49,865 nt of DNA. It comes from Candidatus Methanobinarius endosymbioticus (lineage in GTDB: Archaea; Methanobacteriota; Methanobacteria; Methanobacteriales; Methanobacteriaceae). The notes beneath the pieces were generated by a model. It did no database searches. It worked only from the letters and a program-made list of their open reading frames with translations, and was not told the origin of the DNA. Location: NCBI GenBank assembly GCA_003315655.1, contig NIZT01000009.1, positions 1 through 49,865 on the forward strand, written 5' to 3'. This document shows positions 30,033-38,836 of this stretch, one piece after another. Both the position numbers and the translations under genes were made by a program. Within the stretch, counting starts at the first letter, position 1. Each line of letters begins with the position of its first letter.

Positions 30033-30827
30033 TTATATAAATAGCTCTGGTTCTTTTCTTTCTGAGAAGTTTTCTTCTAGCATTTTTACCAGTCCTAAAA
30101 TAGCTTCACTATTATTAAATTTAGCATTTTCAGGACATATTTTTATACATTCACAACAAAGAATACATTTTTCTTGTTCGGGCTGTTTAGGATTTTCATT
30201 ACTTATGGCTTCTGTTGGACATGATCCTACACATTCCATACATTCTGTACAATCGTCATTGGTTGCTGGATTAACTGGTGGAAGTGATGATCTTTCTTTA
30301 TATGGGAAATTCCCCTTAATTGGAATATTTTCTGTAGAATTTTCTTTGTTTTCTTTTATTTTTTCAGCTAAAGATTTTGCAAAAGATTTAGCTATATTGA
30401 GATCATTTTCATCAGGTCTATCATGAGCTAACTTGTTTGTAAAAGAATGTTCTCCAATGAAAGCTCCTGCTCCGATAAGATTGAAATTATTTTTTTCAAG
30501 GATGTTTTTCATTTCTAAAAGTGCATCATCATAGTCTCTGTTTCCATAAACTGCCACTATGATAGCTTTTGTTTTGTCTCCTTTTAAATTATTAATGTAT
30601 TCTTCAGCTATTTCAGGAATTCTTCCAGCATAAACAGGTAGTCCTAAAATTATTATATCTTCATTTGAAGGTTTAAAAATATTTTCTATATCTTCTCTAT
30701 TTTCTTTATTTGTAATATTAATATTTTTTAAATTAGTTTTTAGTTCTTCTGCTATCTTTTTTCCAATCTCAACTACTATTTTTTCTGTAGTTTTTGTTGG
30801 ACTAAAATATATTGCCTTTATTCCCAC
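30033..30827 (-). CDS. Flavodoxin-ferredoxin fusion (EFR1-type electron-transfer protein)
   Basis: A complete 264-residue protein. The N-terminal flavodoxin-like domain begins IKAIYFSPTKTTEKIV (FMN phosphate loop) and has LGLPVYAGRIPEIAEEYINN and VAVYGNRDYDDALLEM. The C-terminal domain holds two [4Fe-4S] motifs, CTECMECVGSCP and CILCCECIKICP. Such proteins shuttle electrons between ferredoxin- and flavin-dependent partners in strict anaerobes. The start is GTG at 30827, preceded by GAGTTGAT. It stands alone on the minus strand; no partner oxidoreductase is adjacent. Confidence 0.9.
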   Translation of the reverse strand: MGIKAIYFSPTKTTEKIVVEIGKKIAEELKTNLKNINITNKENREDIENIFKPSNEDIIILGLPVYAGRIPEIAEEYINNLKGDKTKAIIVAVYGNRDYDDALLEMKNILEKNNFNLIGAGAFIGEHSFTNKLAHDRPDENDLNIAKSFAKSLAEKIKENKENSTENIPIKGNFPYKERSSLPPVNPATNDDCTECMECVGSCPTEAISNENPKQPEQEKCILCCECIKICPENAKFNNSEAILGLVKMLEENFSERKEPELFI

Positions 30828-31225
30828 ATTATCAACTCTTTTTTCTCATCCTAGAAATTTATTAAGATCTGTTTTTATCTATATATAGTATAATTGTTTT
30901 CATTATATTATCATTTTATGATTTTGCCATTTTCATTTTTTGCCATTTTCATAATATTTTTTATAATTTTTATATTTTTATTATAAATTATATTAAAAAA
31001 TAAAAATCATTATAAAATAATAGGATATTAAACTACAATGTTATAGAAGATTAAAGAGAAATAAACTATTATATAAATGTTTATTTAAATAATTGATTAT
31101 TAGATGAAGAAGTAACAAAGTAAAGAAGTAAATAATTCAAATAAATAAAGAATTGAAGAAATCAAATACAACAAATAAGATAAATAAATTAAATAATATC
31201 GATTAATTAAACAAATGGGGATTTT
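30828..31225. other. Divergent AT-rich intergenic region
   Basis: No coding frame or clear structure. It must carry promoters for the ferredoxin gene (minus) and for the small acidic protein gene (plus); GGGGATTTT just before 31226 is the ribosome binding site of the latter. Confidence 0.4.
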
Positions 31226-31483
31226 ATGGTAGCTAAAGATGATTCAATTAACATTTTTAAAGATATATATGATGATGAAATAGATAATGGACTAAAACCT
31301 GAAATAACAAATGAATCTGATTCTAGTATTTATAAATTTCAAGAATCTCATTACACATTTGTTAATAATGTGACTATTAGTTTTGATGAAGTAGAATTTG
31401 ATGATGATAATTTAAGATTTTATTTAGAAGAAGGTTCAGTTGCTGGAGTAGCTATTCCTAATATAGAAGAACTTAATATATAA
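31226..31483 (+). CDS. Small acidic hypothetical protein (85 aa)
   Basis: An intact frame with GGGGATTTT before ATG 31226. The product is strongly acidic, with runs such as KDIYDDEIDNG, FDEVEFDDDNLRFYLEEGS, and ends AGVAIPNIEELNI. No membrane helix, Cys or known motif. Composition suggests a real soluble protein. Its retention among dead genes suggests function; family not recognised. Confidence 0.6.
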   Translation: MVAKDDSINIFKDIYDDEIDNGLKPEITNESDSSIYKFQESHYTFVNNVTISFDEVEFDDDNLRFYLEEGSVAGVAIPNIEELNI

Positions 31484-32006
31484 TTAATATATAGTTAAAA
31501 AATAATTAAAAATAATTAATTTTTATAGATAAATTTTTTTTTGAACAATATTTTCATATCATGATTCATTAATAAACAATGATATTTAATGATGATATAA
31601 AAATACTTATATAATAAAATATATTAAGTGTAGATTGATATAATTATCGATTGCTCTAATTTTAGTAAAATGTCGTGTAAATAGTTATATTTTATAATGA
31701 CATGTATACTATTTGTTTTATTCTTTAAAAATGAATTATTGGCGAGTAATCACTTATAAAATCTCAATTCATAAACATATGAATCACTATATTATTTGAT
31801 TATATTAAGTTTATATAAAATTCTTAAATATATATAAAATTTATAAACTATTTAATTATAAAATATTTAAAATTATTAATTGATAAATACACATTAAAAT
31901 ATTAATAAATATTAATAGAATAATTATAAACTAATAATATATTAAATAATTAAGGAAAATATTCTTTAAGGGACATTTAGGATGATCAAAATTTCAAATT
32001 ATACTA
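31484..32006. other. AT-rich intergenic region
   Basis: No coding-like frame. Contains the expected promoter of the antiporter remnant; AGGATGATC at 31979-31987 may be its former ribosome binding site. Confidence 0.4.
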
Positions 32007-33239
32007 TTGGATATAGGTTCACTACTTTTAGCAGGTATATTATTAAGTAAATTGTCTTCTTACATTGGTTGTTCCTACATTAATTGTTTTTTACTTCTTG
32101 GTCTCTTTTGTAATGGTAGTGCTATATTTATTCCTTCTGCTGACACATATACTTATATTCAGTATATAAGTATTTTTGCTCTGATTATTATCATGTTTTC
32201 AGGTGGTTTAGATACTGATACCAAGAAAATGAAGCCAATTGCAGCTAAAGGAACGTCTTTAATTACTACAGGTGTTTTAATAACAGCTATTGTCATTGGA
32301 TTATTTATTCATTTCATTTTAGGATTAGATTTAATATTGTCTCTTCTTTTTGGTTCGATAATTTCATATACTGATGCAGCTTCTGTATTTTCGATCTTTA
32401 GATCTAGAAACATATGATTAAAGGATAATCTAGCTAGTATTCTAGAACTTGAAAGTGCAGCAAACGATCCAATGGCATATGTTCTACCAATTTCTTTTTT
32501 AGAGCCAATGACTCAACCTACTGCTTCATTTGAAGGTATAATATTTTTATTTATCCAATTTTTAGCTTTAAGAGCAATATTTGGAGTAATATCTGGTAAA
32601 TTGTCCTCTAAACTCATTGAAAATCTTAATTTAGATTTTAAAGGTTTATATGGTGTTCTTTTAGTTACTTTAGCTATCTTGACTTTTGCTGTTTCTGAGT
32701 TAATCGGAGCAAACGGGTTCTTATCAGTCTTTATAGCAGGTTTTATAGTGGGAAATGCTAAAGTTCCTCATCAATCTACTGATATAACATTCTTTGAAGG
32801 ATTAGCTTGACTTATGCAAGTAGTAATGTTTTTAGTATTAGGTATCTTTATATTCCCAAAACAATTATTATCTACAGCAGGTATCAGTTTGGTTATAGTT
32901 GTTGCATTAATATCTAGGCCCTTAGCTGTTTTTGTTTCATTAGCACCATCCAAATCAACGTTTAAAGAAAAAATATTCATGTAGTGGACAAGAATAAAAG
33001 GCGTGATACCAATTGTTTTCGCTACATACCCTTTGGCAGCTGGAATTCCTCAAGCTTCAATGATATTTAACGTAGTATTTTTTATTACAATAATATCAGT
33101 ACTTTTACAAGTAGAAACTATTAAATTCATAGCTAGAAAAGCGGAATTTCTTAGAATGTGCTACGTGACATATTTAAAACTAGTTATTTTTAAAGCTAGA
33201 TATAATTTAATATTATTATTTTTAAAATTTTTAATTTGA
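32007..33239 (+). pseudogene. Cation/proton antiporter (CPA1, NhaP type), with in-frame stops and indels
   Basis: The antiporter is recognisable along its length: GSLLLAGILLSKLSSYIG, LIIIMFSGGLDTDTKKMKPI, SYTDAASVFSIFRSRN, ASILELESAANDPMAYVLP, GANGFLSVFIAGFIVGN and KGVIPIVFATYPLAAGIPQA. Two compensating indels scramble about 32065-32095. In-frame stops follow: TGA 32415-32417 (Gly-like position), TGA 32808-32810 (a Trp position, GLA-stop-LMQVVMF) and TAG 32982-32984 (FM-stop-WTRIKGV). The transport Asp in the TDAA motif and the NDP segment persist. The true start is uncertain because the N-terminal frame has no well-placed ribosome binding site. Loss would affect Na+/H+ or K+/H+ homeostasis unless paralogues exist. 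Confidence 0.9.
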
Positions 33240-33491
33240 AAATAAGTTTTAATTTTTTTATAATTAAAAAAATTCTATATTTTATTATTTAAATAATGAT
33301 AAAAAAGTATAATTTATAGTTTAACAATAAAACTGATCATTAGAACATAAAATAATTATTATGCCTTATAATTATATTTTATTAAACTATTGACTATATT
33401 ATTCTTATTAAATGGATAATTAAAAAATAAGATATTAATAATTAGTTATTAATTAATTATTATTTTATTAATTTTATTTAATTTGAGAAGT

Positions 33492-33637
33492 TTAATATGA
33501 AACAAAATACTCTAAGATTATTGTTATAATAACAACAGCTTCTGGAGAAAGTTTAGGTCCAGTATTTTCTTCATCGAAATAACGGACTAATCCTGCACCG
33601 GTTGGAGGAATGCGTTTCCTTTATCTTTTTTTGCCAT
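33492..33637 (-). pseudogene. secG: Preprotein translocase Sec61-beta (SecG) subunit with a single frameshift
   Basis: On the minus strand GGTGATAAA precedes ATG 33637. The frame starts MAKKDKGN and then, one base out of frame, reads PPTGAGLVRYFDEENTGPKL followed by SPEAVVIITIILEYFVSY and TAA. This is the typical archaeal Sec61-beta: short basic N-terminus, PP(S/T)GAGLVRYFEEE core and one C-terminal helix. A missing A in GGAAACGC (33614-33621 on the plus strand as gcgtttcc) would explain the break: GGAAAACGC restores KGKRIPPTGAG. Everything else is conserved, so the lesion is very young or artefactual. The 48-residue length is near normal. Confidence 0.85.
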
Positions 33638-34055
33638 TTTATCACCAATACGAATTGTAATTAAGTAATTCTTAATAAGTTTTTTAATTAAGTATTAATA
33701 TAAAATTATGTAATTTGTTATATTTATAGATAGATTTTATAGATTTATTTTTATTTGCATTTATATCTATAACTTATTTCATTATTAATAATTATTTATT
33801 ATTTAATTTTAGTATTAACATCATTTTAATCACCTAATGTTAGTTAGATTTATTTTCATGCATTTTATTATTACTATTATTTAGCTAATTATGAGAAATT
33901 TTATCTTCACCCTTAATTCTAAATACTAGTTTAAACAAACAATTAAATAGTGAATTCAATTTTACATGACCTATTAAACATTGTTTTTTATGTGTAAGAT
34001 TGACTTAGATGAAGTATTTTTTGCTTAAAGCTGACAAAAGGGTGTATTAGATAAG
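33638..34055. other. Divergent intergenic region, secG/polC
   Basis: Noncoding and AT-rich; should hold promoters for secG (minus) and polC (plus). The polC ribosome binding site AAGGGTG is at 34038-34044. No strong dyad seen. Confidence 0.45.
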
Positions 34056-37000
34056 ATGGATGATTTTGAAAATACTATAAAAATGGAATATTTTGAACGT
34101 TTAGAAAAAGAAACTCATGATCTTTATGCAATAGCTAATGAAGTTAGGTCTAAAGGATTTGATGTAGAAACAGAAACAGAAATTCCTTTAGCTAAGGATT
34201 TAGCTGAGAGAGTAGAAGGATTAGTTGGTCCTGAAGGCGTTGCAGCTAGAATGAAAGAACTTGAAAACGAAAATCCGGAATGGTCTCGTGAAGAAATTGC
34301 TTTTAAGTTAGCTGCTGAGATTTCTTCTCAAGAAACTAATGAAAAAAAGGAAACTAATGGACGAGGAAAAGATAAAAAGGTTTATGAATCCTTTGGTGAA
34401 ACATTTGAATCAAAAAGGGAGCAAAATGCTGATCAAGCTCTAAGAACAGCATTAGCTATTTTAACTGAAGGTGTAGTTGCAGCTCCTATTGAAGGTATAG
34501 CTAAAGTAAGAATTAAGAAAAATTTAGATGGAACAGAATACCTTGCAGTTTACTTTGCAGGTCCAATTAGAAGTGCAGGAGGAACCGCAGCAGCATTAGC
34601 AGTTCTTATTGGGGATTGTATTAAAGTAGCCACGAATCTTAGCGGTTATAAACCTATTGAAGCTGAAATAGAAAGATATGTCGAAGAAGTTGAACTTTAT
34701 GAAACAGAAGTAACTAATCTTCAATACTCTCCAAAACCAGAAGAGGTCCGTCTTGCAGCTAATAATATTGCCGTTGAAGTCACTGGTGAACCTACTGATC
34801 AAGTTGAAGTTTCTCACAGGGATTTAGAACGTGTTGAAACGAATAACATTCGTGGAGGAGCACTTTTAGCTATGGTTGAAGGTATTATTCAGAAATCTGC
34901 TAAAGTTTTAAAATATTCTCATACTTTGAAATTAGATGGATGGGAATGGTTAGAAGGATATTCTAAAGAAAAGAAAAAAGAAGATGAATCATCTGAATCA
35001 GAATCTAATGGAACTTCTGCATCTGATGAAGATCCAAATAATCAACAACCAGTAAAAGAAGAAAAAGCTAAATTTGAAGCTGCAAAAGAAGAAGCTAAAT
35101 ATATTCAGGATATTATTGGCGGAAGGCCTGTTTTAGGTTATCCTTCAGAAAAAGGAGGATTTAGACTTCGATATGGTAGAAGTAGAAACACTGGTTTAGC
35201 TGCTATGGGAGTTAATCCTGGTACTATGCAATTACTTGAATTTTTAGCTGTAGGTACTCAGTTAAAAATTGAAAAACCAGGTAAAGGAAATTGTGTTGTT
35301 CCCGTTGATTCTATTGAAGGTTCTCTTGTCAAATTGAAAAATGATAATGTAGTCAAAGTTAATTCTGTAAAAAAAGCTAAAAAAGTTAAAGGTCAAATTG
35401 CTGAAATATTATTTTTAGGGGATATGTTAGTAGCTTTTGGTGAATTTTTAAGAAACAATCAAAGTCTTCTTCCTTCTGCATGGTGTGAAGAATGGTGGAT
35501 TGAAACCATTAAAAATTCTGATAAATATGATAAAGATCTTCCTTTATTAGAATCAAATGAAAATTTAACTTTAGAAAAACTTGGAACTCTAGAAATAAGA
35601 GAAGATAGTTATATTTCAGCTAAACATGCTTTTGAAATATCTGAAAAATATGATGTTCCATTGCATCCTCTTTATACATATTGTTATAATGATATTTCTA
35701 AAGAAGATTTAAATTCTTTAATTAGATGGATAAATAATTATAAAGATAGTTTTAATTTTGATAATAATTCTGAAGTTGATTCTAATTATAAATCAAATAT
35801 TGATGGTTTTAAATTAAATTTATCCTTTGAAAAAAGGATATTAGAAATTATTGGGGTTCCTCATAAAGTTGAAGGTAGAATTGACAAAGATGAGAATTCT
35901 TTTGTTATTTTAAATCATGATGATGCATTTGCATTAATAAACACTTTAACAAGAGAAATTGATGAAAAAGATTTAAATAACTCTGAACTAAGTACATTGG
36001 ATGTAATAAACAATATCTCATCTATTAAAATAAAGGATAAAGCACCAGTTTACATTGGTACTCGTGTAGGAAGGCCTGAAAAGTCTAAAGAAAGGCTTAT
36101 GAGACCACCTCCTCATGTATTATTCCCTATTGGTAATTTTGGAGGAAATAGGCGTCTTGTTGCAGAAGCAGCTAAAAAAGGAAAAATATCTGTTAAACTA
36201 TCTAGAAGAATTTGTACAAACCCTCAATGTCAGATTAGCTCTTTCAACTCTATATGTCCACATTGTGGTTCACCAACTGAGATTGGTTCACCAACACGTA
36301 AAAATATTAATCTTTCAGGTATGTTAAGAAAAGCTTCTGAAAATGTTAGACATAGGAAAGTTGATGAAATTAAGGGTGTTGTAGGTATGATTTCTGAATC
36401 AAAACTTCCTGAACCACTTGAAAAGGGTGTTTTAAGAGCTAAAAATGAAGTTTTTACATTTAAAGATGCAACTATTCGTCATGATTCTACAGATCTTCCT
36501 TTAACTCATTTTATTCCTAAAGAAATAGGAATAACTGTAGAAAAATTACTTGAAATGGGTTATGAGAATGATATTCATGGAAATCCAATTGAAACTGAAA
36601 ATCAAATCATTGAACTTAAAGTTCAAGATGTTGTTGTCTCTAATAATTGTGGAGAGTATTTGGTTAATGTAGCTAATTTTGTGGATGATCTTCTTGATAA
36701 ATTTTATTCAATGGATAGATTTTATAAAGTTACTCAAAAAGAGGATTTAATTGGAAATTTAATTGTTGGATTAGCTCCTCATACTTCTGCTGGAGTATTA
36801 GGTCGTATTATTGGGTTTACAAATGCATTAGCTTGTTATGCTCATCCTTATTTCCATTCAGCTAAAAGAAGAAATTGTGATAGTGATGAAGATTCTGTAA
36901 TGCTTTTATTGGATTCATTAATCAATTTTTCCAAATCATATCTTCCTAGTACCCGTGGAGGAAGTATGGATGCTCCATTAGTTTTATCTTCTAGAATAGA

Positions 37001-37625
37001 TCCTGAAGAAATTGATGATGAATCTCACAATATTGATGTTTTGCCTAATTTTTCAGAAGAATTTTTTGAAAAGACTTATGAAATGGTCAAACCTCCTGAA
37101 GCTCTTGATTTAGTAGATAATGTTTCAATGCATCTTGGAACTCAAAAACAATATGAGGATTTAATGTTTTCTCATAATACTTCAAATATTCATGCAGGTC
37201 CTAATATATGTCTTTACAAGACATTACCTTCAATGAAAGAAAAAGTTGATTCTCAAATTGGATTAGCTGAAAAAATAAGAGCAGTTGATCAAAGAGGAGT
37301 TGTTGAAGGAGTATTAAGTTCTCATTTCCTACCTGATATTATGGGTAATGTAAGAGCTTTCTCAAAGCAAAAAGTAAGATGTACTACATGTGGTTCTAAA
37401 TATAGACGGATGCCTTTAACTGGAAAATGTAGATGTGGGGCAAATCTAGTTTTAAGTGTTTCAAAAGGATCTGTAACAAAATATCTAGAAATATCAAGAG
37501 ATTTAGTAGCTAGATATCCGATAACTCATTATTTAGCTCAAAGATTAGAAATTCAGGAATTTGGTATAGATTCATTATTTGAAAGTGATAAATCTAAACA
37601 AAGTTCACTTGATGTCTTCTTATGA
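34056..37625 (+). CDS. polC: DNA polymerase D (family D) large subunit DP2
   Basis: A complete 1,189-residue DP2, the catalytic subunit of archaeal replicative PolD; the exonuclease subunit DP1 is not in the window. Family landmarks: MEYFERLEKETHDLYAIANE at the N-terminus, AGPIRSAGGTAAALAVLIGD, KAPVYIGTRVGRPEKSKER, zinc-binding CTNPQCQ...CPHCG, the catalytic segment RRNCDSDEDSVMLLLDSLIN (Asp pair), a second zinc site CTTCGSKYRRMPLTGKCRCG, and a C-terminal PCNA-interaction motif QSSLDVFL. No intein interrupts it. An acidic Ser/Glu linker (about 310-340) is extended. Start ATG 34056 follows AAGGGTG. At 3.6 kb without error it is the best internal control for sequence quality here. Confidence 0.97.
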   Translation: MDDFENTIKMEYFERLEKETHDLYAIANEVRSKGFDVETETEIPLAKDLAERVEGLVGPEGVAARMKELENENPEWSREEIAFKLAAEISSQETNEKKETNGRGKDKKVYESFGETFESKREQNADQALRTALAILTEGVVAAPIEGIAKVRIKKNLDGTEYLAVYFAGPIRSAGGTAAALAVLIGDCIKVATNLSGYKPIEAEIERYVEEVELYETEVTNLQYSPKPEEVRLAANNIAVEVTGEPTDQVEVSHRDLERVETNNIRGGALLAMVEGIIQKSAKVLKYSHTLKLDGWEWLEGYSKEKKKEDESSESESNGTSASDEDPNNQQPVKEEKAKFEAAKEEAKYIQDIIGGRPVLGYPSEKGGFRLRYGRSRNTGLAAMGVNPGTMQLLEFLAVGTQLKIEKPGKGNCVVPVDSIEGSLVKLKNDNVVKVNSVKKAKKVKGQIAEILFLGDMLVAFGEFLRNNQSLLPSAWCEEWWIETIKNSDKYDKDLPLLESNENLTLEKLGTLEIREDSYISAKHAFEISEKYDVPLHPLYTYCYNDISKEDLNSLIRWINNYKDSFNFDNNSEVDSNYKSNIDGFKLNLSFEKRILEIIGVPHKVEGRIDKDENSFVILNHDDAFALINTLTREIDEKDLNNSELSTLDVINNISSIKIKDKAPVYIGTRVGRPEKSKERLMRPPPHVLFPIGNFGGNRRLVAEAAKKGKISVKLSRRICTNPQCQISSFNSICPHCGSPTEIGSPTRKNINLSGMLRKASENVRHRKVDEIKGVVGMISESKLPEPLEKGVLRAKNEVFTFKDATIRHDSTDLPLTHFIPKEIGITVEKLLEMGYENDIHGNPIETENQIIELKVQDVVVSNNCGEYLVNVANFVDDLLDKFYSMDRFYKVTQKEDLIGNLIVGLAPHTSAGVLGRIIGFTNALACYAHPYFHSAKRRNCDSDEDSVMLLLDSLINFSKSYLPSTRGGSMDAPLVLSSRIDPEEIDDESHNIDVLPNFSEEFFEKTYEMVKPPEALDLVDNVSMHLGTQKQYEDLMFSHNTSNIHAGPNICLYKTLPSMKEKVDSQIGLAEKIRAVDQRGVVEGVLSSHFLPDIMGNVRAFSKQKVRCTTCGSKYRRMPLTGKCRCGANLVLSVSKGSVTKYLEISRDLVARYPITHYLAQRLEIQEFGIDSLFESDKSKQSSLDVFL

Positions 37626-38360
37626 TTTTATTTTTAATGATCTAAACTTATTATTTTATAATTTATTTCTTTAATTTTATCTTTTTAATCATATCTCTTT
37701 ATTTTTAGATTTTTTAATTATTTTAATTATATTTCATTTTATTTTAGCTATTTCTGTTTAGATTTTTTTAATTATCATTTGGATTTTATTTTTATTTTAG
37801 CTATTTCTATTTTAGATTTTTTATTTTATTTTTTAACAAAAATTATCTAAATATTAAAAAATTTATTTAAGTTAAATTTATTGTTAATAATTTATTTAAT
37901 CATAATATCTTTGATCATATTTTATTTAATCTAAATTTTATTTGGTCTTAAATCTTGTATAATTTTTAAATAAATATATTGTTTATAGTAGTGTTTGAAA
38001 TAATTATATGATTATTTATTATAAAACTATATTTCTTTCAATTTAATGATTGAATAATTTATATATTCTTTCTAATTTCTTTCAAAAAAGATACATTTTT
38101 TGTATTTTGTTTAATTTATTTATTAATTCTCTAATTTTTGATTAGTTGTGTCAATAATATTAATTAATAAAAAAATTTGATTAAATTATTATTTTAGGAA
38201 CTTATATATATGATGATTTACAAATTATTTGGTAGTGAATTATTGATTACTGGATAGGATGTTAAATTCCTTGATGTAAAATTCATGGGTTTAATATGTA
38301 AATTTCTTAATAACTGCATCATGTTATATTATTACTTTTGTTACATGCAATACGAATGAT

Positions 38361-38379
38361 TTATATATTAGTCAAATTA
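38361..38379 (+). promoter_or_regulatory. Distal copy of TATA + ATATTAGTCAAATTA module
   Basis: TTTATATA (38361-38368) overlaps the 15-base sequence ATATTAGTCAAATTA (38365-38379), which is repeated exactly at the nrdD-proximal promoter. It could be a second, distal promoter giving a leader of about 450 bases, or a duplicated control site. Confidence 0.4.
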
Positions 38380-38435
38380 ATATATAATGATATATTCTTA
38401 TTAATTCCATCTAAAACATATAAAATATAATTAAA

Positions 38436-38523
38436 ATATTTATAATATAAATATTTATAATATAGATATTATTCATAATATGAATTCGTAATATGGATTC
38501 ATAAAGTAGATATTTATAATATA
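38436..38523. repeat. Three copies of ATATTTATAATATA
   Basis: Exact 14-base copies at 38436-38449, 38451-38464 and 38510-38523, between the two putative nrdD promoter modules. Function unknown. Confidence 0.6.
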
Positions 38524-38781
38524 AATATTTTAATTATATTTAATACAAATATATTAAAACTAAATAAGGTACTTAAGAGTCAAATATCAAACTTAAACCG
38601 ATTATTTGATGTTTTTAGACCAAAAAATTAGATATATTCAATAAATAAATATTTTAGTTGAATATTTAACCAATTGGATATTATAATACAATATGAAAAT
38701 GCTCATTTAAAATGTGGTTCATGATATTTAATTATTCCTTATAATTAATTAAATATGCATTAGCAATGACTAAGCAGTAAA

Positions 38782-38803
38782 TTTAAATATATTAGTCAAA
38801 TTA
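38782..38803 (+). promoter_or_regulatory. nrdD promoter with repeated ATATTAGTCAAATTA operator candidate
   Basis: TTTAAATA (38782-38789) is the likely TATA box, 48 bases before the nrdD start. The 15-mer ATATTAGTCAAATTA occupies 38789-38803, between TATA box and expected start site, exactly as in the distal copy. Confidence 0.5.
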
Positions 38804-38836
38804 CCATTTTGTGAACTTTTTTGTATTGTTATTAGG

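Larger units (their letters stand above)
37626..38836. other. Long AT-rich intergenic region between polC and nrdD
   Basis: About 1.2 kb without coding signal. T-rich termination sequence follows polC (about 37640-37830). The distal part holds two TATA-plus-TTAGTCAAATTA modules and a three-copy 14-bp repeat, given separately. Three imperfect 12-mers of the form (G/T)ATGTNAAATTC occur around 38270-38310. Confidence 0.5.

Noticed and set aside
26345-32984. TGA read as Trp (or TAG as pyrrolysine) as a recoding system
   Set aside because: TGA falls at Trp positions in UppP and the antiporter, but intact genes use TGG for Trp, and polC and nrdD end with TGA as a normal stop. The same genes also carry frameshifts and TAA/TAG stops.
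34056-37625. Intein in polC
   Set aside because: The catalytic region is continuous, without intein splice motifs or extra length.
37626-38836. Decayed gene or replication origin between polC and nrdD
   Set aside because: No homologous-looking fragments in any frame, and no origin-type repeats or cdc6 gene recognised; the content looks like promoters and AT-rich repeats.
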